A program made the position numbers and the translations under genes. From Saccharum officinarum (lineage: Eukaryota > Streptophyta > Magnoliopsida > Poales > Poaceae), in NCBI GenBank assembly GCA_020631735.1, contig CM036179.1, forward strand, positions 27,147,063 to 27,211,062: a DNA stretch of 64,000 nucleotides. The letters run 5' to 3'. Shown here in pieces: positions 23,345 to 34,816 of this stretch. Within the stretch, counting starts at the first letter, position 1, and each line of letters opens with the position of its first letter. The notes beneath the pieces were generated by a model. The model saw only the letters and a program-made list of their open reading frames with translations. It was not told the DNA's origin and did no database searches.

Positions 23345-24789
23345 GGTATTGACTGTAGGACGTATGCCAAGTAGCATCGGACGTATTCTAAAACTCATTT
23401 TACTATAAAACTATTTTATCGTCTCTTGACTCATTGATTTTGACTATTTTCTCTTCCTTGTCCTATTGTATCTCCTCCTTGATAGCTTCCTTTGAGCTAT
23501 TATTTCTTACTTCCATGATTTTTGTTTTGTTATTTTTTTTAAAATTCTAATCTCACCTGGTTCAAAGATTCGATGGCCTTTCATCATCCATACTTTTTCC
23601 TTAAGATGATCACCATTGTTGAAGAAGCACGTGTAGTACCGATGATGTGATGTGTGCTTGTTGTGCTTGATGTGTTGCTTGTGTGTTGTCCTTGTTCTCG
23701 TGTTTCAAAGGTGGCTCGGAAGGTATAAGTCTTGAGGAGTAGCTCGATCCATGTTAAGTGGGGTAGCATCTGCTATCAACAACAGCAAGTCCTGAATATC
23801 TCAAGCGATGAGGTACGAAGAACTGAAGATCAAACTTTATCTTTCTTGTCATCTTTTGGCTATCCTCAATTCATGCCTTGTATCTCATCAACATAAATCA
23901 AAGAAGAATGAAGACTTGAAGATTAGTGTTATCTATCTCTCTAGTCTTTGTGAATCTTGTTCCTACCTTATCCTGTCTTTTCAGAACAGTCCGTCTTTCT
24001 TAGCTTATATCTCTATTTTTGGACGCCCAAAAATCATGGATAAATTCTGGACAATAGTAGACTTCAATATCTTTCTCTGACCGTAAGAACCACCCTGATA
24101 GATATTATGGCTTGGGAGTTATGAAAATCACAAGGCGACGTATCTGTGCTGTCAACAACCTGGAATAGTTTCTGTTGTGCATAGTTTTTGACTACCTTAA
24201 CTGTAGAATCTGGAGTAGTGTTCTATAAGAAAGTTGTAGTAAATTTGATAAGCTTTCCAATGGTATAAGCTACAACATCATCGGATTCACAGAACTCGAG
24301 TTATAATTGTATTTCTGCACTGCCATTTTTCTGCTCGCGAGGAAGTGCAGGTTACTTGATCTTGGATATGCTCATGAGTCTCTTTGAGACGATAGAAGGA
24401 CATGATGGTAGTTATCACTCAGAAACAAATGCAATCTATCCATTGGTATTCTCCAATTGATCTCTTCTTAAGATGGGTTGTCGAACTAAAGACGATATAA
24501 GATGAAGGTTTTATACGTTCTATTTTGTCACTTGGAAGCATCAGCTATCTACATGAGTGTAAAGTCACTATCGAGCGCAGGTATCCTTTCTCAGAGTGGT
24601 AACTTGTTAGAACCATCTACAAGAATCATAAGGGTCTAAAGGAGACATTTACAAAGTTGATTTTGAGTTTGTGGCATCATTATTGGATAGGAGTTGATGA
24701 AGGAAAAGTTAAGACTTGCAGATCAACTTTATCTTTCTCTCTGGTCTCTCCAAATCTAGGGACGAGATTCCTGTTAAGTGAGGTAGAAT
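23345..24789 (+). other. LARD interior, non-coding
   Basis: No gag, protease or polymerase motif in any frame. Two degenerate units 180 bp apart are visible (anchors near 24048 and 24228; the second contains AAGTTGTAG, AAGCTTTCCA and CTCGAGTTAT). The purine-rich GTTAAGTGAGGTAGAA just before 24790 is the likely polypurine tract. Confidence 0.75.
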
Positions 24790-27700
24790 TGTCACACCCA
24801 AAATTTCCTATTTTGAGTTGTGCATGAAAAACACTAAATAAAATAAATGATTTTAATATTTGAATAAAACTTATCCGATAAATTAAGTCACTGCTAATTT
24901 AAATGTAGAAAACTGTGGTTTAAAACTTTTCCATATTAATTTGATAGGCTTTTCATGATGTGATGTTTGCTTATTGCTTAACTTGGTGTTATGAGCGAGT
25001 AAAATTTTCAAAACGCGTTTAGTAAGTCGTTTATTTTTTCTGGCTTGTCTCTGCCTTTTTCTGTAACTAAATCTCCACTTTCTCGATCTTAATCTTTTCA
25101 TATGGAGGATTCCTAGATCATCTTCTTCTACTCCGTATCACTCCTTTCAATTCACCGTCCGTTAATGAATCTCTACAAACTTCTCGAGATTTTTTCCGGA
25201 ATTTATGGAGTTCTCAGAATATTTTTCGTGGCTTAAATACTAATTCTGGGTTTTTCTAGAATTATTTTATATCTGAAATTAATATATTTCAAAAATCACT
25301 AATCCTAACCCTAATCCAATTCAGCCTAAACACTTTCCCTCTTTCTCTAATTGATCAAGGCCTGTACCATTGTCTCTATCCAATCCTTGTCCAATCTGTT
25401 TTTTTTGTTCCTTGGGCCAATATATGTTTTCGACCTGATAGCAATCCACTCCATGAGGCAAATAAATAAGGCCAACGCTACTGGCACAGGAAAATCATAG
25501 TGATGCACATGCGCACGGACGACACCCAGGACACCAGGCCGTACGTGTCTCCAACTCTCCATCTATAAATAGCGAGCTGCTGCCCTAGTTTTTTTTTCCA
25601 CGAGCAAACTATCGCCGCCCGTGCCCTAGTAGATGGCGTTAGCACCGTCTCCATCCCAAGCCCTAGACTCGCCCTACCCTGTTTCGGATCTCGCCGAGTT
25701 GGGAGCCGAAGTCTCCGTAGTCGTGCTCGCCATCTGCCGCCGTTGCCGAGCTCGGAGCCCAGGCCTCCAGCTGCGTCCGTTTCCTCATCCACACCGCCGC
25801 CTTGCCCTAGCCCTGCCCCTGGTTTTGCATCTCGCCGAGCTCGGAAGCACAACCGCTACTGCTGTTAACGCTGTCTGCCGCCTCTCGGTACGTCCTCTGC
25901 AACCGGCCGGCTACCAATCTACGGCAAGAAGAGCAGAGGAGTCCTTCTACGTGAAGCACCATCTATTTTCTTGTCCAACTCTAGCACGTCAGCGCTCTTC
26001 TTCGCCGGTGGATGGATTGATGCACTTGCAGACCAACAGCTACGTCGTTCCCTGAAGCCGAGCATGCTACTGCCGTTCATGCAGGACCGAGAAAGCAAGT
26101 ACGTGTGATCGATCAAGTCAGCTGCATCTTGCAATGATAAACGGTATGCCACATTGTTTAATCGGCCAGATACTTTGCTGATGTGATGTATACATCATCC
26201 TTGCGTAGTAATTCCATAATTAGTTTAGTCATCATCAATTTATTCATTTGATCTCCGATTCGAGTAGTTCCAGTCGTGTTAGTTTCATCACGTCGAGCTT
26301 TACACGATAGTACCAAAGTTTTTATGTCACGTGTTTTTCTATATATCGTTAAATATTATATTAATAAATATGTTTATACTAGCTTTATAATTAAAAGCAA
26401 TTTAGACTATATACCCACGGTTTTATAAATAAATATTAATTTAATTCATGTTAACATGTGTGCTTATGATTATAATTTAGCTAGTATCAATGTTTATCAT
26501 GTCACTTGATTATGAATTTATTTATTTAAAATACAATTTGATTAATATTAATTTAATAGTTTTTAATTAAAAGTGACGTAGGTTTATAATTTTGTTTTTG
26601 TTGCTTTTGACCGTGGCGATGTAAGTGACATGTTAGCAACGCTGTTTTTCATGTCCCGCGTTTATGAATATAATTAATTTGATTAATGTTTAGTTAGCGA
26701 GTGCTCTCTTTAATTAATTAAAAAGCAATTTAGGTTTAACTCAATTAATATTCACATTAATGCATTTTTATTTATAAATTGTTTAGTTAAGCATGAAATC
26801 TATAATTAATTAGATTAATTCTTATTTAATGTCTTGTTAAATTAAAAGAGACTTAGGTTTATATCTCAACCTGTTGTAAATAAAATGCTAACTTGATAAA
26901 TAACAACTTAAATGTTTCATTGTTAATTATAACTTGTTTAATCTAATCATGAAACATGATAATTAATTAGTTGTTGTCTCATGTTCGGTGCTTTCTAAAT
27001 TATAAATGTTGAAGTGACTTAAATAATATTAATGTTTATAAATAAAAGAAACATAGGACAACATATATTTTATAATTTGTTTAGTTAAACATGAAACATA
27101 TATATACTTAATCTGATTAGTGGTTATCTAATGTCTTATAATTTATTAGAAGCAACTTATGTTTATAACTTTGGTCCTTCATAAATAAATGTTAACATGA
27201 CTAATATCAACTTAAATGCCTTTTCAACAATGACATGCTTAGGCCAACCTCGTAACATGTAATGATCCGATTAACTGATCTCACATGTTTTATATTTCAA
27301 AACTATAAATCTTTAAATTTCATTAATGATATATAATTGTTCATAAATAAAATATGATTTAGGTTTAACTTTAGCATTTATAACTTGATATAATTTGGTT
27401 AGTTCAACTTTAGAATAATTCTCTAAAATGTCTATCACCTTAATTTATTAACCAAAATAGATCAAGTGTATAGCCTGTCTTCTTTAGTTATGTTGTCAAT
27501 CTCGATAGACGTGTCCTCGGTAACGATAGCTCTGTCCTTAGTCGTTCTTGCATTCTCGTAACCATAGCAACAAGCCGTGACGTTTAGTGCACTTCCTTTT
27601 AAAGTGTCTTCTTTGTATGATGTTTATTTTTAAGTGTGTTTGTTGTCTGTTTGCTGTGCTTGGTTGCTGCGAGTAGAAGTGTGATTCGCGAGTACTGAAG

Positions 27701-29043
27701 ACGGGAAGCTAAGGACCGACAAGTATAATAGAAGCTGAAGATCAGAGACAGAGGCTAAAAATTTCTGAGTAGCTAACTCTGGGAAAAAGACAAGTATAAC
27801 ATGAGACCATCCTTGTTGTCCTATTCACTGAAATTATCATACATATGCATGTGTCCTCCTTGACAACCATAGAGATTATAACTTAGCTATTGATTTTCTG
27901 TTCCCTTGTCACCTATGGGATATGCATTTGGGTAGCTATTGCTAGTGCTTAATTATGAACAATGATCTTGTAATTTGATTAATGGATTAAGCGACCAACC
28001 ATAAAGATGATTTTATTACTGTTGAAAGGGGGCTAGAGCAAGGGGTTATATTGTTGCTCTAGTTACTCTCTGTAAGGACTTACCTGTAAGTGATAACCGG
28101 GATTGATAAGACAGTTGTGAGGGCTATATGGCTCTGGCTCTAGTTGTTCAAGAGACCTTTTCTAGCTTGTTAGTGGTTACCTTAAATGGCATAAGAATGG
28201 CTTAACACGTTGGGTGTAGGACAGCCTCTAGTCTATGAGTATAGCCGAGAAGGAATTGTGCCATTTGAAAAGGGGGGTTCATACATCTGCCTGCCGAGTG
28301 AATCTAATGGCCCTAACTTGTTAGATAAACTTTTGAATGGCTTTATATGATTTTCGATGTTTTGGGACTAGCTATCCCATGCATTTGGAAATTATGACTC
28401 ACAGTGAAAGTGTACACCTCTGCGCAGAGTTTAATAAACTGGTATACTAGCCGTGCTCACGGATACGAGCGGCCTTGGGGATTCTTACAGAATAGTTGAT
28501 CACCATTGTTATATCATGCTCAATTATTATTGTTATTATTATGCTCATATTAATGCTATTCATTATCCTTATTACAATTGATCATTGGTTCATTAATGGG
28601 AATTGGTTCATCTTGATACTACTCAATTGCTAATTATATGATGATTAAAAGCTAAACGTAGTCAAACAGTGTCTATCCTTTTTGAGCCTCATGAACCCTG
28701 TGTTATACTTGTTGAGTTCGACATGGACTCACTCTTGCTATTTCCACCACACCCTAGTGTGTAGTAAGGTGTTGCTCAGAAGAAGGATAAAGAGGTAGTG
28801 AAGTTTCCAGAAGTCTTTCAGAAGTGTTTGACATACGGAGCCACCAGTCAGCCGTCCCAGAGAAGAATAGAGCCTAAAGTTTAGTCACCGTTCTGCGATA
28901 CTCTGATGTAAGTGTTAATATAGCTATGTATACGTTATATAATAACATTGTTTCTGATACTTTTTCATTCTGACATATGTGTGGACTTCCTGGGCACACA
29001 TATGATTAGCCTGGTTTTGTTCTTTAGAAAACTGGGTGTGACA
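24790..29043 (+). repeat. 3' LTR of the LARD
   Basis: Direct copy of the 5' LTR. TATAAATA is at 25564-25571 and the 140-codon frame at 25633-26055. From 25622 to 26577 I saw no difference from the 5' LTR, while the next 600 bp show about ten. Confidence 0.88.
25633..26055 (+). other. 140-codon GC-rich frame in 3' LTR leader
   Basis: Same predicted product as the 5' LTR frame (19951-20373), residue for residue. It has no known domain and no assigned function. Confidence 0.3.
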
Positions 29044-29048
29044 TCAGT

Positions 29049-29368
29049 GATATACAATAAAGTGGGGTGACACACAAAGATCCAATCATGAAAAGGTAAA
29101 TTAGAAACATAACTAAGTAGTAGGATAATAATAATAAGAGAACACTAGAATCCTAAGTTACTTCTATTCAAGCACTACTCTAGCTAGTGACTGTGGCTAT
29201 ACTGACAAACCAAGATAGTGTAAGGTAGGATGCAATAGCACTTGAGGCATACCTGCCCCAAACTCACCCAGAAGGTTGATTGGGCACAAAGCACCATGAG
29301 CCCTATGATTTAACAACTGGACCTATCGTGGAGGAATACATAGGATGGATAGGGCTGTCATCACCTGC
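29049..29368 (-). mobile_element. Athila-like LTR, middle piece (minus)
   Basis: Continuation of the LTR broken by the LARD. It aligns in order with 48070-48330 of the second minus Athila-like LTR (for example TAGGGCTGTCATCACC against GGGGCTGTCACCTCCC). It ends at CAACT (29369-29373), the target duplicated by the next insertion. Confidence 0.65.
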
Positions 29369-29373
29369 CAACT

Positions 29374-31159
29374 TGTCACACTCCATTTAAAGGACAATAT
29401 AGAGTGCATACATCTTATGTGCGCCCCAGGAATAGTCGCACACATAAGCCAACAAATTAACAAAAGTATCATCACCTTGTACATACATCATGATATTACA
29501 TCACATAGTTCTTAACATAACAAACAAAAAGGTAAATAACACTCTCGAATGAAGTATCTGCTCCACAGGGAAGGCCGATTGGTTGACCCAAACCTAGAAT
29601 TCTTCAGGGAAATCCTCATAGAAACTGTCATCTGTTACCCATCCGGGATTTTTATCCAAAAATGAAATAATAACAAGTGTGAGTACACTCGTACTCCGCA
29701 AGTATAGTATGAGGATTCATGAGGCTCAAAAAGAATAGACACGGTTGACTGCAGTTAGCACTTTTAATAAATCAACATTTCATTATTAATTATTATTATT
29801 AAGTTATGCTTAAGCTCCCGTTTAACCCACATGATCCTCCTACTAGAATTAAGGAGAGTAATTAAGCATCAGTATAATCTCATCATCCTCATCATCATAA
29901 ATCATTCATATGTCGAGTAACCATTTATTCTGTGAGTTTTCCGGGCCGCTCGTGACCGTGAGCACGACTGTTATAACAGTTTTAAACACTCTGCAGAGGT
30001 TGTGCATCTTTACCTATGAGTCGTGTTGCCCATATGCCCGGGGCCCATCGACCCCCTAACACTCCCAAGGTGAGTAGGCAGGGTACACTATGAAGCCTTC
30101 CATAGGCCTCTTCTAACATGTTAGGGCTGCGAGGTTTCCTCGGCAGGCAGATATAGAGAACCCCCCTTTCGATGGCACAATTCCCGTAGGCTATACACAT
30201 CAGAATAGAGGCAGTTCTATACCCAAAGTGGCAAGCCCCTCTTACGCCCTTTCGGGTAACCTCTAACAAGCTAGAAAAGATCCTATTACTGAGCTAAAGT
30301 TAGAGCCATATGACTCTCACGGTTGCACTGTATGTCCCAGCTTTTGCCCTACAGATAAGTCCTTACGGAGGGTTTAGGGCAACATGATCAACATCATCTG
30401 CACCTTTACCCTATGGTTCCACTGTTACCATCATGTTTATCTATTTGTTTCATCAATCATAGTATAGATCATGTTTAGTTAGAGCACTAGCATTCTACCC
30501 ATGTGCAAATAAAACCTGTAGGGATCAAGGTACAGGTCATCAATTAGCTAGGAAGTCCTTATAGTCGAGCAATATTAAACACATGCATAATGAGTATATT
30601 ATATAATAAATAGGACAACAAGGTAGGCCCATGCTATACTTGCCTTGGTTCATGAACTGCTGCTGGTCCTGTTGCTCCTCGTACGTGTCCGGATTCCCAA
30701 AGTACTCCTCACCGTTTGAACTCGAACGACACAAAGTACAACACGCATTCCAGAGCAGACATACAAGCAAAACATGACTACGATTAGAACAGTACACCAA
30801 CAATAAATAAAATTGTATAAAATGTTTACCAAAATCATCTACATCTTGCTACGATCACAATGACGTGAATTGCACGAAAAACGGAGTTACAACACACAAG
30901 TTACGAGCTATTTATGGTTCCACAAGCTAGCTATTAAACTAGACTTAAACGAGAAATTCAAAAGCTCCTAATAGGTCTAACAGTAGCACTATTGTGTAGA
31001 TCATGAAATTATGAAACTAACACAAGTTGAACGGGTCAAATCAGAGCTAAAACGATGATTTTATAAGCGTTTTACTGTAATGGCAGAACTGTAATTAATC
31101 TGGAAACGTATTTTTCATTTAAACCGGAGAAAATACGTCTTCAAAATGGAAGTGTGACA
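29374..31159 (-). repeat. LTR in minus orientation (inverted relative to interior)
   Basis: It starts TGTCACACTCC and ends GGAAGTGTGACA. Its reverse complement follows the LARD LTR in order: the AGTATAGC segment near 30635, the GTAAGGACTTA-type segment near 30358 and the terminal CACACATAAG segment near 29440. Its outer end on the left is the U5 end, so the U3 start abuts the primer site. Confidence 0.8.
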
Positions 31160-31162
31160 AAT

Positions 31163-31175
31163 TGGTATCAGAGCC
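31163..31175 (+). promoter_or_regulatory. Primer binding site (initiator Met tRNA)
   Basis: TGGTATCAGAGCC, three bases after the LTR. It defines the interior as plus-strand, opposite to the adjacent LTR. Confidence 0.88.
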
Positions 31176-31346
31176 GTATCGACTGTAGGACGCAAACCTA
31201 GATAGAAATGATCGTTTCTAGGATTTTGGTTTTATTATTTACTTGCTACTATCTCAATCTTGGTATTTTATTAAAATTTTATGCACTATTCTCTATTCTA
31301 TTGCATAAAATATTGACTCTGATAATATTTTATATCAAAACTATAG

Positions 31347-32306
31347 ATGTCTCGTCTCAGTGCAGCTGCCTACGTTGCCCAGTTCACTCCAGCAGCACCT
31401 GCTCCACCAGCACCACCAGCAGTACCACTAGTGGTGCCAGAGGTCGTCCACATCACCGACGAGGAGGAGGAAGAACTCATGGAAGTAGAGGCATCTTCAG
31501 CTACTGCATCAGATGGACCCGCTTCAACCCCCATGGCCGTACCCATCCTACCAGTGGATGCACCAGTCCCTGCTGCTACACCTCCACCAGCTTCCCAGGC
31601 CGCTTCTACACCAACACCAGTGCCTTCCCCAGCTGCTCCAGAGGAACCAGAAGAGATGGGGTGGACCACCAGAAACAAGTTTAAGGAAGCCTCCGAGGAC
31701 GCCCATTACCATAACCTCCTCACCACCATGCTGGCCGAGTACTACCCAGATCTTGCTGCTTCGGTGAAGTACTACTGCGCAGAGCACCAGCATCCAGTAG
31801 AGGCGACATACTAGAAGACCAATGTGATCATCACAGCCTAGAACAACATCGACCAATCCCAAGATGTCGTGACTACCCACAGCCACCGGTCCAGGCGTGC
31901 CAGCGTCTACGACAGCATGGAGGATGCCGCACAGGAGGCGTACCTGCACTATCATGGCCGCCGATTTGAGGACATGCAGGGCAATCGCTACAGTTTTCTT
32001 CCACGCTACGACCCGGTGGAAAAGACATGGGCGGTGTTGGCTCTCTCCGCTTCTGACCCAACCATGGACACTACAGTGAGGCACCTCAGCGCCATGTAGG
32101 AGGCCAACGAAGCACTCAAAGATGAGCTTCATGCGGCGCAGAAGTCTGAGAAACGCCTTCAGATACAGATAGATGAGATGACCGTTCATCTAGGATAGCC
32201 TACCATGTACAAGAAGAAGGCCAGGGTGTTCACCATGGTAGATCGCGCTCCTTAGATGTTGCAGCCCCGTCACATTGAATGCGTTCTAGATCGAGGGTCA
32301 TGTTAA
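31347..32306 (+). pseudogene. Retroelement-encoded protein (319 codons, five TAG stops)
   Basis: One uninterrupted frame apart from TAG codons at 31812, 31839, 32097, 32196 and 32253. It has no frameshift. The N-terminal part is Pro/Ala-rich with an acidic stretch (DEEEEELMEVE). The middle part reads WTTRNKFKEASEDAHYHNLL and later DAAQEAYLHYHGRRFEDMQG. The C-terminal part is helical (EANEALKDELHAAQKSEKRL). Proteins of this kind occur in non-autonomous grass elements at the gag position; the function is unknown and I do not see a zinc knuckle or protease. Confidence 0.6.
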
Positions 32307-32872
32307 GTTTATGCTTGTAGTGTGAACATTTAGTTGTCTTATTGGTTGTGTTGATGAACTTGGTATAATTTGGAGTTTGTGTGATTGCTGGAATAGTGTG
32401 GGCTTGTCCACATGTTCTTTTTATCAAAACCTTAAGTTAGTATTTGTTTAACTTAGTTGGGGTTTAAAAGTTTGCATCACTGTTGTACTGTTTTTCAGAG
32501 CAGTCTGTAATGTTTATCTCATATCTCTAAATCTCCGCGTCCAAAAATTATGAAATTTTTGTGGAAGGAACTATACTTGTGTATCTTTCATTTCCCGCTG
32601 GAATCATCTCATTATCAGTTTTGGTTTAAGAGATATGCCTGCTACAATCTGTCAAGTCTGTACAGTCTATAACTTAGAACATAAATTGTTTAGCTCAGTT
32701 TTTGATGATGTTTCCGTCAGAATCTGTGAAAAAGTTCTATATAAAAGTTGTAGCAGACTTCTTGAGCTTTCCAACGATGTATGCCAAGCTTCTGTTGCCT
32801 CTCTGAAACTCGAGTTACACTTCAATTTCTAATCTGTTGATGTAGACACCCGTACAGAAATTTTCAGCTATA
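32307..32872 (+). other. Non-coding tail with two 180-bp phased units
   Basis: CTATACTTGT (32571) and TAGCAGACTT (32751) occupy equivalent places in two degenerate units exactly 180 bp apart. The second has AAGTTGTAG, GAGCTTTCCA and CTCGAGTTAC, close to the LARD interior at 24228-24320. Confidence 0.7.
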
Positions 32873-33038
32873 TTATTTATCTTTCCGTTTGTTATGTTAA
32901 GAACTACGTGATGTAATATCGTGATGTATGTACATGGTGATGATACTTTTGTTAATTTGTCGGCTTATGTGTGCGACTATTCCTGGGGCGCACATAAGAT
33001 GTATGCACTCTATATTGTCCTTTAAATGGAGTGTGACA
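32873..33038 (+). repeat. 166-bp LTR end arm, inverted copy of 29374-29539
   Basis: The reverse complement of this arm equals the left LTR end over 166 bp with only a few substitutions and no indel. In plus orientation it resembles the LARD LTR end (CATATGTGTGGACTTTC region). Confidence 0.9.
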
Positions 33039-33043
33039 CAACT

Positions 33044-33437
33044 ACCATGATCTATCTGGAGGCCTAGCCACATTGCAAGGTACCCCATAGTATAAGCACC
33101 GCGCTTATACTATTTTATACTACCCTAGCCTCACGTTAAGACTAAAGCATCAACTAGTGATGAACAACCCATGCTACTAAGAGCCTACTTATCATAGGAA
33201 TATAAGCATAACTAGAGCTCAAGACTAATACTTAAAGTAAAAGACTTGAAATAATACTTGCATAGAATGTAACACACTAAAATAAATAAAGTACTTACAA
33301 GCAAAAGACAAAGCTATATCAGACTCCTGAAGACTGCTCTAGAGCTCCCACCAAGACTAACTACTAGAGCTACATCTTGAGAGGGTAGAGAGAGAGCTAC
33401 ATCTCTTCTGTGTTGGTGTGTGTTACAAGTGAGGGGT
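33044..33437 (-). mobile_element. Athila-like LTR, right piece (minus)
   Basis: It continues the LTR after the CAACT site (ACCATGATCTATC and onward) and aligns with 48330-48700. It is cut at 33437 by the plus-strand Athila-like LTR. Confidence 0.6.
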
Positions 33438-34694
33438 TGTTGACGGTAGTTAAAAACCATTATGAACCGTCAACTTAACTCAAAATAACTGCATAAAAGG
33501 AATCACAACATAGAATAGGAGTTAAACTAACAAAATTCCATGAGTTTTAGTGAATCTATGTTTCGCAGGGATTAAACAGGAAAAGAGCCCAAGATGGTCC
33601 ACATGTCGGACTAAAAATCATATTCCACCGTGACCCCAAGTTGAGAAGACTCTAGAAGACATGAGAAGGCAGGGCACTGAAGGTGGGGCCCACCTGGCAG
33701 GGGGCCAGGTCAGCTGATCCCACCCTAGGTCGATCGACCTATGGGTCCCATGCGTTAGCCTTCGCTTCTACGTTGTTTCCTCCACCACCTTAGGGTTTGC
33801 ATCTTCGCCGTTGATCAAGGTCAGTTTGATCCGAGGGCTCCAGTGCATCCCACCAGCCTATATAAGCAGCACTGTACCCCCTGGGTTAGAGCATCCTCAA
33901 TCCTATGTAGAAACCCTAAGCCTCCTCTATAATCAAGAAACCCTAGATAGGATCAAGAGCCAAGGATTCAAGAGGAGATTAGTCTTGTAGTCTTCCAAAG
34001 ATTAGGACTAGTCTTATTTAGAGATAGAGAGATAGAGTGTTAGGGAAGAGTTTGGAGGAGTTGCTGGCCTGTCGATGCCTCCTCTACAGCTTGTACCTAT
34101 GGGATCAAGTTCTATTAGAGCTCGCTTCTGAGATTTATCTGGTATTCAACTTCTAATTCGAGTAAGTAACATTGCTATTATTGTTCTTTTGGTTTGTGAC
34201 TCTTTTGAGTGCTTTAATCTTGGTAGCTCCTCGATTGAAGTAGTATTCTTAGTGTAAGCGTGGTGCTTAGACATTGATTACTCGTAGATGCACCCTACTT
34301 TCTGGATCAGTGGCAGCTCGTGAGAGTGACTTTACCTTATTGAATCTTCCATAGTCCACCTCCCGTTTATAGGACTAGTAGGACCTGGTTGCTAAGAAAA
34401 ACATTCTCTGCTGGTGTCTTTTCTTAAGTAATGTCCCCATTGGAACAATCATAACATAGCTTGTGAAGGTTAGAACTAGAGACCTTAGTGATCTTCTCTA
34501 TAGCCTTATACTCTTCGTCCTTGCTTGCTTCTCAGGGGTTTAAGCATAGGCTTAGTTTCTCACACGTTTCTCCCTGTGGTAAAATGTAAATAACAATACT
34601 TTGGAATAATCCTAGGTGAAATGCTACATCTGTATACTATCTGTACGCTTGTAGATAACCTTATTATCTTGTGTATATTTAATTCATACCAACA
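33438..34694 (+). repeat. 5' LTR of a plus-strand Athila-like element
   Basis: It starts TGTTGACGGT and ends ATACCAACA. The first 37 bp fold as a hairpin (TTGACGGT near the start, ACCGTCAA near 33470). TATATAAG at 33859-33866 is a likely promoter. It is homologous to the minus-strand LTR at 47839-49188. Confidence 0.8.
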
Positions 34695-34702
34695 AGCATT
34701 TC

Positions 34703-34720
34703 TAGCACCGTTGCCGGGGA
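34703..34720 (+). promoter_or_regulatory. Primer binding site (tRNA-Asp type), Athila-like
   Basis: TAGCACCGTTGCCGGGGA differs at two places from the tRNA-Asp complement used by Athila-type Gypsy elements. Both changes are G to A. It sits eight bases after the LTR. Confidence 0.75.
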
Positions 34721-34816
34721 GAAAAAATGGTTACTGAGATTACTTCGAACCTAGCTTAACCTTGTATTATACTTTTCATTTTTCATTTTAGATATTTCCT
34801 TTTTGTTTTCATTCTT

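Larger units (their letters stand above)
19116..29043 (+). mobile_element. LARD-type LTR retrotransposon, 4.2-kb LTRs, TSD TCAGT
   Basis: Two long direct repeats (19116-23329 and 24790-29043) start TGTCACACCC and end GGGTGTGACA. The unit is flanked by TCAGT on both sides (19111-19115, 29044-29048). The 5' LTR is followed by TGGTATCAGAGC, the classic primer site for initiator Met tRNA. The interior of 1460 bp has no gag or pol. A large element with LTRs, primer site and no proteins fits the LARD class and must have moved with proteins from elsewhere. The lineage is probably Gypsy, by relation to the element at 29374-33038. The LTRs differ by scattered substitutions and a 30-bp indel (present near 27110-27145, absent near 21428), so the insertion is not brand new. 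Confidence 0.9.
29374..33038 (+). mobile_element. LTR retrotransposon with inverted 5' LTR, TSD CAACT
   Basis: The unit is flanked by CAACT (29369-29373, 33039-33043); the second Athila-like LTR at 48322-48335 shows the unbroken site (GTAACTACCAT). Parts: a 1786-bp LTR (29374-31159) whose sequence matches the LARD LTR only in reverse complement; a plus-strand primer site (31163); a plus-strand gag-like frame; a non-coding tail; and a 166-bp arm (32873-33038) equal to the last 166 bp of the LTR in plus orientation. The two outer ends are therefore inverted copies of one another over 166 bp. A normal element would have direct LTRs. Confidence 0.85.

Noticed and set aside
19116..29043. Tandem segmental duplication of a 4.2-kb gene region
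   Set aside because: TG...CA ends, primer binding site, purine tract and 5-bp target duplication show a single LTR retrotransposon.
29374..33038. Two independent solo LTR insertions
   Set aside because: One TSD pair frames the whole unit, and the primer site abuts the LTR border exactly.
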